DNA from: Nostoc sp. FACHB-892
GTDB lineage: Bacteria; Cyanobacteriota; Cyanobacteriia; Cyanobacteriales; Nostocaceae
Assembly (NCBI RefSeq): GCF_014698795.1
Contig: NZ_JACJTR010000007.1
Coordinates: forward strand, 186,001 to 250,000
DNA length: 64,000 nucleotides
Direction of reading: 5' to 3'
Part shown: piece after piece, positions 43,819-52,130 of the stretch
Position numbering within the stretch: the first letter of the stretch is position 1
How the letters are laid out: each line of letters begins with the position of its first letter
Notes under the pieces: model-generated
What the model was told of the DNA's origin: nothing
Seen by the model: the letters and a program-made list of their open reading frames with translations, nothing else
Database searches by the model: none
Program-made: the position numbers and the translations under genes

Positions 43819-44544
43819 CTAACTAACTAGACTGATTCTGCCAGTATCTAAATCGTAATAACCACCGACTATTTTGAGCTTTTCTGCCTTGATCAATTCA
43901 GATAAAACTGATGATGATTTCAATTCTTCAACTTGCGCCAAAATATTTGCTTTACAAGCGTTTTCTAACTTATCTCCTGTCTGTTTTTTTGAACTTTCTA
44001 CACTTGGTTTAATTGCTTCAAGCAAAGTTCCAATTCGCCCTGGCACTTGAGCACCTTTGATTGCGGCATCTACCGCACCACATCTTTCATGCCCCACTAC
44101 CATAATGACTTTGGAGCCTAATACTAAACTGCCAAATTCTAAGCTACCAATTTGCTGTGGTGTGGCAATATTCCCAGCTATACGGCAGACAAATAAATCT
44201 CCAAGTCCCTGGTCAAAGACAATCTCTGAAGGTACTCGTGAATCTGCACAGCCTAGAATAGAAGCAAAGGGCTTTTGACTTTTGGCAACTTCGACTAAAC
44301 GTGATTGGGTTTGGTTAGGATTGCGACGTTTTGATTTAACAAATCTATCATTCCCATCTAGTAATTCTTGCAATGCTTTATCGGGGGTAATATCATCTTC
44401 TGCTGGCGTTACTGGAGCTTTTTTTTCGGCTGCAAGTAAGTTTGATCCTAGTCCGGCTGTCAATACACCTGTACCGATCGCACCTGCACCAAACTTGAAT
44501 AAAGTTCTTCTAGAAAGATTGATTTTGGGATGTTGCATGCTCAT
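43819..44544 (-). CDS. Tat-exported beta-carbonic anhydrase (EcaB-like)
   Basis: This 241-aa enzyme interconverts CO2 and bicarbonate. The N-terminus carries a twin-arginine signal (SRRTLFKFGAGAIG, cut near LLAAE), so the protein is moved folded into the periplasm or thylakoid lumen. Zinc ligands are C99, H152 and C155; the D101/R103 dyad is in CADSR. The mature length is standard for plant-type beta-CA. It sits between ndhF and ndhD of a CO2-uptake operon, 69 bp and 112 bp from its neighbours, on the same strand. A periplasmic beta-CA of Synechocystis (EcaB) has been reported to associate with NDH-1 CO2-uptake complexes; operon membership here supports such a link. Confidence 0.9.
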   Translation of the reverse strand: MSMQHPKINLSRRTLFKFGAGAIGTGVLTAGLGSNLLAAEKKAPVTPAEDDITPDKALQELLDGNDRFVKSKRRNPNQTQSRLVEVAKSQKPFASILGCADSRVPSEIVFDQGLGDLFVCRIAGNIATPQQIGSLEFGSLVLGSKVIMVVGHERCGAVDAAIKGAQVPGRIGTLLEAIKPSVESSKKQTGDKLENACKANILAQVEELKSSSVLSELIKAEKLKIVGGYYDLDTGRISLVS

Positions 44545-44613
44545 GGAATTATCCTCACGATACTAAACTGTTTGTTTGAAATAAAACGGCATTGGATACC
44601 TGAATCTAGTGAT

Positions 44614-46473
44614 TTAGGAAATCAAATTTAAAAACTGCACTTCCCAAAAGGACCAAGTTACCCACATTCCTAAAATGCTCACTCCTAAAAGAACAGTTAA
44701 AGCATAAAATTGGGTTTGTCCAGAGGTGCTGTATTTAAGACCTTCGCCGCCTAATAGCGAAAATAAACCAACAAAATTAACGATACCATCAACTACAAAG
44801 CGGTCAATCATATCGGCAAGTTGGGAAATTTTGGCAACTCCAAAAATAATGGTCATTTTATAGAGTTTGGGGGTGTAAAAGTCATATGCGAAGAAATTCT
44901 GCAAACCTTGCCAAGGGAGGCGAATCGGTTTAGGAATATTGCCTAAATAAACCACAGCAGTAATGCCGCAACTGGAAATACTCGACCAAATTAAAAGTAG
45001 TGCGACATCTTTATTGAGAGTTGCCCAATCGGGTAAAATTGATAAGCTTTGCAACACTAAAGGAAGATGTAGACTGAAGCCAAGTAAAATCACCATTGGC
45101 AGAACCATTGGCCAGTGAGCTTCAGGCGATCGCTGACTCATTTGTGTAGCTTTACCGCCAAAGATTAAAGCGAATTCTCTGGTTAAACTGACTGCTGTCA
45201 AAGCATTTACCGTTATCACTACTCCCACTAACCAAGGTTGCGTTTCCCACAACCCATCTGCTAGTTTCACCAAGGCCCAAAAGCTACCCAGTGGTGGAAA
45301 AGCAATTAATCCCAAAGTCCCGACGATAAAGGCTATTGCTGAAATTGGGCGGCGTGTCCACAATCCGCCTAATTGAGTTACGTCTTGGGTAATGCTATTC
45401 CAGATAATTCCCCCAGTACTCATCACCAACAGGGCTGCGGATATGGCATGGGTAAGTACTAACAACAGCGCCGTTTCGTATTGTTGCACTCCCACAGCAA
45501 TGAATACTAAACCCATGTATGCGCTGACAGAATAGGATTGGCAGCGTTTAAGATCAATTTGCGCGATCGCAATCAAAGAAGCACCCACCGACGTCACTAC
45601 CCCAATGGCTACCATAGCCGAGGAAACTATGGGTGACAGACTTAACACAGGTTGCAGTTTAATCAGCACCCACGCACCACTAGCAACTACTACCGAGTTC
45701 CGCAAAATCGTACTAGGAACTGGGCCTTCCATTGCTTCATCCAACCACAGATGCAGGGGGAACTGGGCACATTTACCCATCGGCCCGGCAATTAAGGCTA
45801 AACCTACGAGTGCGATGGCTGTTGGGTTAACATTTGCAGTAGTCGCCCATTGGGCTAGTTCTGTATAATTCCAAGTTCCGGCGAGGGGCCATAGTGCCAA
45901 CACGCCCATCAGCAAGAATAAGTCTCCCACCCGCTTGGTTAAGAAAGCATCTCTCGCACCTGAAACCACCAACGGCTGACTAAACCATAAGCCTACTAGC
46001 AGGTAGGTTCCCAGCGTGAGGATTTCCAAAATTACATAGCTGAAGAACAAGCTATTACACAGAACCAGGGCGCATAGTCCCGCTTCAAATAATCCTAATA
46101 AGGAATAGAAGCGTCCCCAACCCCAATCCATTTCCATGTAACCGACCGCATAAATCTGCGCCAGCAAATTCAAGCCAGTAATCACAACCAAAGCGCTGAC
46201 GCTAACTGAGGATATTTCTAAAGCAATGGTGAGGTCTAAACCAGCTGTAGACAACCAAGGAATAAATACTTCTTCGGGTAGATGATTCCAAGTTGCTTGT
46301 AAGGCGATCGCACTATGCAAAAACGCCAAAAATGTCATCACTAAGTTTATATAACCCGCCGGTCTTGGCCCCGTTTTCCGAATGATCCCCGGCGACCAAG
46401 GTACGGCTAACAAGCCACCTATTAAGGCATAGCACGGAACTAGCCAAACAGTCTCAAGTAGAAACTGAGCCAT
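44614..46473 (-). CDS. ndhF3: NDH-1 subunit NdhF (NdhF3/F4 type)
   Basis: A 619-aa protein from the ATG at 46473 (an in-frame TTG precedes it and sits within the GAGGTAAGTTG leader). It is the distal proton-channel subunit, with about 16 helices and the lateral helix. Landmarks are VILEILTLGTYLLVGLW (TM5 Glu), PLHLWLDEAMEGPVP, CQSYSVSAYMGLVF (key Lys-region) and PPLGSFWALVKLADGLW. It is the first gene of the CO2-uptake operon. The paralogue number is inferred from the following cupA-type gene. Confidence 0.9.
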   Translation of the reverse strand: MAQFLLETVWLVPCYALIGGLLAVPWSPGIIRKTGPRPAGYINLVMTFLAFLHSAIALQATWNHLPEEVFIPWLSTAGLDLTIALEISSVSVSALVVITGLNLLAQIYAVGYMEMDWGWGRFYSLLGLFEAGLCALVLCNSLFFSYVILEILTLGTYLLVGLWFSQPLVVSGARDAFLTKRVGDLFLLMGVLALWPLAGTWNYTELAQWATTANVNPTAIALVGLALIAGPMGKCAQFPLHLWLDEAMEGPVPSTILRNSVVVASGAWVLIKLQPVLSLSPIVSSAMVAIGVVTSVGASLIAIAQIDLKRCQSYSVSAYMGLVFIAVGVQQYETALLLVLTHAISAALLVMSTGGIIWNSITQDVTQLGGLWTRRPISAIAFIVGTLGLIAFPPLGSFWALVKLADGLWETQPWLVGVVITVNALTAVSLTREFALIFGGKATQMSQRSPEAHWPMVLPMVILLGFSLHLPLVLQSLSILPDWATLNKDVALLLIWSSISSCGITAVVYLGNIPKPIRLPWQGLQNFFAYDFYTPKLYKMTIIFGVAKISQLADMIDRFVVDGIVNFVGLFSLLGGEGLKYSTSGQTQFYALTVLLGVSILGMWVTWSFWEVQFLNLIS

Positions 46474-46820
46474 CAACTTACCTCTATATTGTCATGAAAA
46501 ATTTGGGGTTTTGAATCAACTTGCGTTGATCCCAGTTAGCCAAGCAATGTAGATAAGATAAATTTATTTTTATTTAATCTTATTAAAAATAGCTTACCGT
46601 TATATCTGCCCAAATGGAATTATTTGACCTAAATAAATCTGAGATATTTGCTCTAAATAAAACTTATATAATTGACTATTGAAGTTACCAATAATAACTA
46701 TTGCTTTTTATCTATGGATTAACCGTTGGCTTAATCAAGAGTTATTATGAGTTTTTACTTATTGACATCAACGACAAGAGACGCAATCGATTGCGCCTCT
46801 ACAAGTCAGCTAAATGTAAT
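46474..46820. promoter_or_regulatory. Leader of the CO2-uptake operon with palindromes
   Basis: ATCAAC-ttgc-GTTGAT (46515-46530) is a perfect palindrome 42 bp before the ndhF start and could bind a LysR-type regulator such as NdhR/CcmR, though it does not match the published TCAATG-N10-ATCAAT exactly. A second AT-rich inverted repeat (ataagataaat and atttaatcttat, about 46552-46585) lies upstream. A hairpin AGAGACGCAATC/GATTGCGCCTCT (46779-46802, one mismatch) lies after the end of the small membrane protein gene. Confidence 0.45.
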
Positions 46821-47006
46821 CTACATTTCAGTAATTTTGTCAATCTGCGAAAAAACAGAAATAATTGCAGGCGCTTGGTCAAATTGGCTGATGGGGGCGG
46901 GTTTCATGTCTCGGTAGTCCAGCAGTTGGACTAAGATGAGGTAAGCGATCGCTAAAATGATCGAAATCACGCCTGTAATAATGGCAACTAATTTTGAACG
47001 ATCCAT
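46821..47006 (-). CDS. Small single-pass membrane protein
   Basis: This 61-aa protein has one strong membrane helix (LVAIITGVISIILAIAYLILVQLL) followed by LDYRDMKPAPI and a short polar tail. The N-terminus DRSK and LLDYR after the helix resemble a conserved cyanobacterial small protein family whose function is unknown. The ATG is preceded by AAAGGAAATACT, a reasonable ribosome-binding site. It lies upstream of the ndhF gene on the same strand but 350 bp away, so it is probably separate. Confidence 0.7.
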   Translation of the reverse strand: MDRSKLVAIITGVISIILAIAYLILVQLLDYRDMKPAPISQFDQAPAIISVFSQIDKITEM

Positions 47007-47557
47007 TAGTATTTCCTTTAGTGCAAGTTATTGTGCTGTGTCTATATCCACATTAATACTTGAGACACACTTACTGATATACGCGCAGTTGATCAAAGCA
47101 ACTGTTTAGAGGTTCCGCGAGTGCTTGTCTTTAAGTCATCTCGGTAAATATATTTGATTTATTTATCTTTATATAGTTTAGTTTTTTCGTGCCTACCTAC
47201 TTATTGAAGCAATATATGAATATGCAGTTTTGCTTAAACTGCCAATATTTGCAAACTTTAAAAAGTATGGAAAAACATAGCAAAGTTAAGATTAGAGTTA
47301 ACTACTAAGAGGCTTATAGCCATTTACCATTACAGTTTCTTTACAGTTTCTAAACATTATTAGTGACCAACAAGCTACATAATTACTCTTATAGCAGTCC
47401 TAAATGATTGGTAAATTTATTTCCTTTTCCTCTTAGCAATCTTCTCTAACGAGAGGCTGCGTGTCTACGATAATTTTTATAATTCAAATAGGATTGTTAT
47501 ATCTGGTTAGTAGATGAACTACTGCGGAATAATCATTTAAATCCAATTAAAACTTTC
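47007..47557. other. Divergent intergenic region
   Basis: AT-rich promoter DNA between the small membrane protein (minus) and the glycosyltransferase (plus). A fragment of a dispersed repeat (gagaggctgcgtgtctacg) lies near 47450. No gene seen. Confidence 0.4.
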
Positions 47558-49069
47558 ATGAGTACTATTACTAAATTAAATAAAATTGACTTTCTAGTTT
47601 TGATTTTTATTATTCTAATTGGTCTTGTACATTTACCTTTCCCATTTGATGGAGATCAAGCATTTTTTAGGCTAGGTGCTTTGGAGATGCAACAAGGAAA
47701 GGTACTCTATCGTGATTTTTGGGATATTAAGCAACCGGGGATTTTCTGCTTTTATTTTTTGGCAGGAAGTTTATTTGGTTTTAATGAGATTGGTATCCAT
47801 GCCTTTGAACTTATTTACATGGTATTTTTTTCGATAATATTGCTGCTAACTCTAAAAAGCTATTTTCGGCATCAGATAATCGCAAGTCTAGTACCTTTGT
47901 TAACTGTTGGCGTTTACTATGTTGTTTCAGGCGCTTGGCACCTTACTCAAGTTGAAGCGCTGGTTGGCTTTCCTTTATTCCTTTGTCTTTGGCTAACTTT
48001 TCAATCTTTTAAAAACGAAGGAAAGCAAAGATTTATCCTGCTTTTACTATCAGGCTTTATTGGTGGAATTGTCCTGCTATTTAAATTAATATTTCTACTG
48101 ATATTGCTTTCGTTTTGGCTAGCTATCTTAATGTATTCTGTATTAATAAAACGGCAGAGTATTCAAAAAATATTTATTGAAATTTGTTTGCCAATTTTTA
48201 TCGGAGTTATTTTTCCTCTTTTAATCGTTGCCAGCTATTTTGTTTGGTGTAATAGTTTTTCAATATTGTATCAGACATTTTTTATATATCCACCTCTGAT
48301 TATTGCTAATTCTGCATTAGCTCAAAACGACTTTATTTCGGGAATAAAATGGTTTTTACAAAATTTTTATTCTTTAGTCTTAATAGCTATTATTGCAGTA
48401 AATGCTTCATTGCGTAAGTCTAAGAATACATTGACTTTGTTACTTGTCGTTTGGTGTGTTTTTGCTTTGAGTGTTATTGCTCTACAATATAAAGCATTAT
48501 GGGAATACCACTTTTTACTATTGTTTGTACCCATAGGTATTTTAGCAACTAAAGGATTAGATGTGTTATGGGGCTATTTAAAAGAATTGAGTTCCCCAAT
48601 TCCAACAATTTTGCTCATATTTTTATTGTTCTTACCTTTATCATCCACCCTAACAAAAAAGAGTGCCACTCTAGTTAATAATAACTTTGCTTTAACTGAA
48701 GATACACGATTAAAATATCAGACTGTCTTTAGAAAAAAATATCCATCCCTTCATTCAGAAGGTAAGTTTATCTCTCAAGCAGGAACCCTTGCTGGTGAAA
48801 TTTACGTAGCTGGTGATCCATCTATTTACTACTTTTCTGGTCGGACTCAAGCAACAATACTACGTGGTTGGGCACTTGAATATTTTCTGCCTGAGCAATG
48901 GTCAAGGCTTATAGAACAGTTAGATTCATCAAAGCCTCCTTATATCTTTATTGATTATGAACCCCAAGCTATAATCAAAAAATATTTCCCCAAAATGCTC
49001 GAATTTGTTGAGCAAAGATACCAAGTTTTACGCCAAAGTAATAACGGTATTTGGTATATCATTAAATGA
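47558..49069 (+). CDS. GT39/ArnT-like membrane glycosyltransferase
   Basis: This 503-aa protein has about 11 membrane helices. The first periplasmic loop has FDGDQAFFRLGALEMQQGKVLYRDFWDIKQPG, which is the GT39/GT83 catalytic loop (acidic residue after the first helix, YRDxxDxKPP-type sequence). A soluble C-terminal part starts near residue 390 (SLHSEGKFISQAGTLAGEIYVAGDPSIYYFSG). It should transfer a sugar from a polyprenyl-phosphate donor to an acceptor outside the membrane. The acceptor is unknown. A second enzyme of this general type is at 60149-61783. Confidence 0.82.
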   Translation: MSTITKLNKIDFLVLIFIILIGLVHLPFPFDGDQAFFRLGALEMQQGKVLYRDFWDIKQPGIFCFYFLAGSLFGFNEIGIHAFELIYMVFFSIILLLTLKSYFRHQIIASLVPLLTVGVYYVVSGAWHLTQVEALVGFPLFLCLWLTFQSFKNEGKQRFILLLLSGFIGGIVLLFKLIFLLILLSFWLAILMYSVLIKRQSIQKIFIEICLPIFIGVIFPLLIVASYFVWCNSFSILYQTFFIYPPLIIANSALAQNDFISGIKWFLQNFYSLVLIAIIAVNASLRKSKNTLTLLLVVWCVFALSVIALQYKALWEYHFLLLFVPIGILATKGLDVLWGYLKELSSPIPTILLIFLLFLPLSSTLTKKSATLVNNNFALTEDTRLKYQTVFRKKYPSLHSEGKFISQAGTLAGEIYVAGDPSIYYFSGRTQATILRGWALEYFLPEQWSRLIEQLDSSKPPYIFIDYEPQAIIKKYFPKMLEFVEQRYQVLRQSNNGIWYIIK

Positions 49070-49142
49070 CATTTATGGAAGTCGGCGGGAAACTTCATCT
49101 CCTTATGGGTGGACAGGGATAGCTGCCCTCCGCCTTGCGCTA

Positions 49143-50243
49143 CTAGCCTCTGACACTTGACATTTGTCTTCTCACAAGAGTATGTCCAGATTGAACATCA
49201 AACCAGTGAATATCTTCAGGGGGCAATGTCAGTGTGATATTTTCAGTACTCCAATTTTGGTCTGTTGGCAACAAAGCACGTACTATAATGGCTCCAGTTT
49301 GTGAACCCTCAACCTTGACACTGACTAAATAGTGCATACCTAAGTTTTCTACTAGATACACTTGCCCTTGGATAGTTTGGGTATCACCTGGTTGGGCAAT
49401 GCGAACGTTTTCTGGGCGGATACCTAGCACAATCTGGGGTGGTACAGTTGGGATATCTGGCAGAGGTACTTGAAAGTTCCCTAGTATTGCATAGCGTCCC
49501 TTACAAGGGAGAGTAAGCAAATTCATCTGAGGACTACCAACAAATCCAGCCACAAATAAATTAGCTGGATGGTTATAAATCAGTTCGGGTGGGTCAAGTT
49601 GCTGAACATAGCCATCGTTGAGCAAAGCTACTTTTGTGGAGAGTGTCATTGCTTCTGTTTGGTCATGGGTAACATAGACCACAGGGACTTTTTGGACTGC
49701 AAAAATTTGTTTGAGGTCGGCTCGGACTCGTTCCCGTAACAGCGCATCCAAATTACTTAACGGTTCATCTAGCAGATACACATCGGCATTACGCACCAAA
49801 GCACGACCAACCGCAACTCGCTGCCGTTGACCTCCAGACATTTGACCAGGTTTGCGGTTCATTAACTCTGCTAATCCTAAAATTTCTGCGACTTCAGCCA
49901 CTCGCTGTTTAATTTCTGTAGGTGGTACTTTTTTCAGCTTGAGTCCAGAAGCGAGGTTGTCGTACACTGTCATGTGCGGATACAGGGCATAACTTTGAAA
50001 TACCATTGCGATGTTGCGATCGCCTGCTGACTTATAGGTGACATCCAGCTCGTTAATCTTAATCTGACCGCGAGTAGGTTCTTCAAGACCTGCAATCATC
50101 CGTAAAACAGTGGATTTACCACAGCCAGAAGGGCCAAGTAAAGTGAGAAACTCATTGTTATCTACTGTTAAGCTAACGTCTTTGACAGGGACGACTTTGG
50201 AAGTATAAGTTTTATTCAAATTTTTGAGTTCGAGTTTAGCCAT
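49143..50243 (-). CDS. Carbohydrate ABC transporter ATP-binding protein (MalK/UgpC type)
   Basis: A 366-aa protein from the ATG at 50243, chosen over an ATG seven codons upstream that overlaps the preceding gene. It has Walker A (LLGPSGCGKSTVLRMIAG), Q-loop (MVFQSYALYPHMTVYDN), signature (MSGGQRQRVAVGRAL), Walker B (VYLLDEPLSNLDALLR) and H-loop (YVTHDQTEAMTLS). The last 120 residues are the TOBE regulatory domain (IRPENVRIAQPGD). It powers the CUT1-family importer encoded just upstream, 4 bp from the permease stop. Confidence 0.93.
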   Translation of the reverse strand: MAKLELKNLNKTYTSKVVPVKDVSLTVDNNEFLTLLGPSGCGKSTVLRMIAGLEEPTRGQIKINELDVTYKSAGDRNIAMVFQSYALYPHMTVYDNLASGLKLKKVPPTEIKQRVAEVAEILGLAELMNRKPGQMSGGQRQRVAVGRALVRNADVYLLDEPLSNLDALLRERVRADLKQIFAVQKVPVVYVTHDQTEAMTLSTKVALLNDGYVQQLDPPELIYNHPANLFVAGFVGSPQMNLLTLPCKGRYAILGNFQVPLPDIPTVPPQIVLGIRPENVRIAQPGDTQTIQGQVYLVENLGMHYLVSVKVEGSQTGAIIVRALLPTDQNWSTENITLTLPPEDIHWFDVQSGHTLVRRQMSSVRG

Positions 50244-50247
50244 TTTT

Positions 50248-51111
50248 TTATCCTTTAACAGCACCAGCAGTCAGACCTTGGACAATCCGGCGCTGGAAAA
50301 ACAAAACCATTAAAACCAGGGGTAACGTCCCTACAACAGTAGCAGCAGCGATCCCACCATAGGGAATTTCAAATACTGTCGCACCACCCAACTGAGCAGC
50401 AGCAACGGGAATCGTCTTCATCTCTTCACGAGTCATAAATGTTAGAGCGAAAATAAACTCATTCCAGGCAAAAATAAAGGTGAGTATTCCAGTAGTCACT
50501 AAGGCGGGAAGGGTCATAGGCAACACGATTTGCCAGAGTAGTTGAAAAGTGTTGTAACCATCGACCCTAGCAGAATCTTCTAAATCTTTAGGTAATTGTT
50601 GGAAAAAGCTTCTGAGTACTAGAATTGTCAGAGGTAAATTTATGGCAGTGTATGGTATAATCAGCGCTAAATAATTGTTGCCCAATCTGAGGGCTTGGAT
50701 AATTTCTAACAGTCCCAGGAACAACAGAATTCCAGGAAATAAAGTCACCATCAGAACGCTAGCGAGGATAGCTCGTTCACCCCAAGGGCGTAACCGTGCC
50801 AGCGCATAAGCAGCAGGTGCGCCAATCGCTAAAGCTAAAGCTGTAGAAGTAATGGACACAAAGGCGCTGTTGAAGATGTAGCGCCAAAATGGACGACGAG
50901 TGAATAATTCAATGTAATGACTAAAAGTGAATCGCGTGGGGAAATAAACAGTGGGAACGGCAGCAATATCTTCGTTAACTTTAAATGAGGTCAGCAATTG
51001 CCATAAGGCTGGTGCTAGGCTGAATAACATTACGAATGTAACTGCTATTAGCAGCAAGATTTTTTTCAGAGAAAACCTGCTTTTTGCTATCGGTTGTGGA
51101 GTTGAACTCAT
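50248..51111 (-). CDS. Carbohydrate ABC transporter permease (MalG type)
   Basis: This 287-aa permease has six membrane helices. The binding-protein-dependent transport signature (EAA loop) is EDSARVDGYNTFQLLWQIVLPMTLPALV. It begins 2 bp after the MalF-type gene and nearly abuts the ATPase gene. Together with the neighbours it forms one CUT1 importer. Confidence 0.92.
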   Translation of the reverse strand: MSSTPQPIAKSRFSLKKILLLIAVTFVMLFSLAPALWQLLTSFKVNEDIAAVPTVYFPTRFTFSHYIELFTRRPFWRYIFNSAFVSITSTALALAIGAPAAYALARLRPWGERAILASVLMVTLFPGILLFLGLLEIIQALRLGNNYLALIIPYTAINLPLTILVLRSFFQQLPKDLEDSARVDGYNTFQLLWQIVLPMTLPALVTTGILTFIFAWNEFIFALTFMTREEMKTIPVAAAQLGGATVFEIPYGGIAAATVVGTLPLVLMVLFFQRRIVQGLTAGAVKG

Positions 51112-51113
51112 GG

Positions 51114-52016
51114 TTAAATAACTCCTGATGTTTTAGCACGGGATTTATTAAGCAAGAAACTAGCGATCGCCACCGCAGCAATTAATATTAAAAATGTCAC
51201 TACTACTAGCGCTGCGCCATAACCAAAATCTAAGTAGCGCATCACCGTGGAATAGATGTATAGCGACACAACTTCAGTTGCCCCACCAGGGCCACCCCCG
51301 GTCATCACAGCAATCAAGTCGAAAATCCCAAAAGCTTGAGCAAATCGAAATAAGACTGCAATTAAGATTTGTGGCAGCAGCAATGGCAGGGTAATATTGC
51401 GAAAGCTTTGCCAAGGATTTGCCCCATCGACAGAGTAGGCTTCGTAGAGGTCTGCTGATATCGATTGCAAGCCAGCCAACAGCAAAATACTGATAAAGGG
51501 TGTAGTTTTCCAAACATCAGCAAAGATTGCTGCACCCATCGCCAGAGTTGGATCTCCTAACCAGTTAATTCCAGTTGTAATTAGCCCTAACCGCCGCAGA
51601 ATATCGTTTACAACCCCAAATTGGTCGTTAAAAATCCAAGCCCATGCCAGACCAATCAGAGCGGTAGGCAAAGCCCAAGGTAGAATGGCAGTTGTCCGCA
51701 CTATGCCCCTTCCAATAAACACCTGATTGAGAACTAGAGCAATCAAGAGTCCTAGCAGTAGTTCTGAAAGCACGGATGCTGTTGTGAACACAGCCGTCGC
51801 CGAGAAACTCTGCCAGAAACGACCATCCCCTGCCATCCGCACATAATTTTCTAAACCAGAGAATACGGGTTGTAGTTCCGTTCCCAAATTCCTAGTAAAT
51901 ACACTTAACCAGAATGCTCGTAAAATCGGGTAGGCAAATACAAACAACAACAGCAATAATGCTGGTGTTAGTAAAATCCAAGCAGTCCGTTGTTCTCGGC
52001 TTCGGAGTGTATGCAT
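51114..52016 (-). CDS. Carbohydrate ABC transporter permease (MalF type)
   Basis: A 300-aa permease from the ATG at 52016. The frame also opens three codons earlier within a dispersed repeat (attagtcattagtcat on the plus strand), so the later ATG is preferred. It has six helices and the EAA loop YEAYSVDGANPWQSFRNITLPLLLPQ. Gene order (binding protein, MalF, MalG, ATPase) matches GgtBCD/A-type or sugar importers in cyanobacteria. The substrate could be a compatible solute (glucosylglycerol, sucrose, trehalose) or a sugar. Confidence 0.91.
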   Translation of the reverse strand: MHTLRSREQRTAWILLTPALLLLLFVFAYPILRAFWLSVFTRNLGTELQPVFSGLENYVRMAGDGRFWQSFSATAVFTTASVLSELLLGLLIALVLNQVFIGRGIVRTTAILPWALPTALIGLAWAWIFNDQFGVVNDILRRLGLITTGINWLGDPTLAMGAAIFADVWKTTPFISILLLAGLQSISADLYEAYSVDGANPWQSFRNITLPLLLPQILIAVLFRFAQAFGIFDLIAVMTGGGPGGATEVVSLYIYSTVMRYLDFGYGAALVVVTFLILIAAVAIASFLLNKSRAKTSGVI

Positions 52017-52130
52017 ATTAGTCATTAGTCATTTGTCATTTGCCATTAATCAATAATTCTTCCTCTGCTCCCCCTGCTCCCTCATCTCCCCCTGCTCTCT
52101 GCTCCCTATACCCTGCCCCCTGCCCCCAAC
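52017..52130. repeat. Dispersed repeats between binding protein and permease genes
   Basis: 52017-52048 carries ttagtcattagtcatttgtcatt-type units of the hppD repeat family; 52061-52130 is the pyrimidine-rich ctccccctgctccc family. The second encodes the C-terminal residues of the binding protein. Confidence 0.75.
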
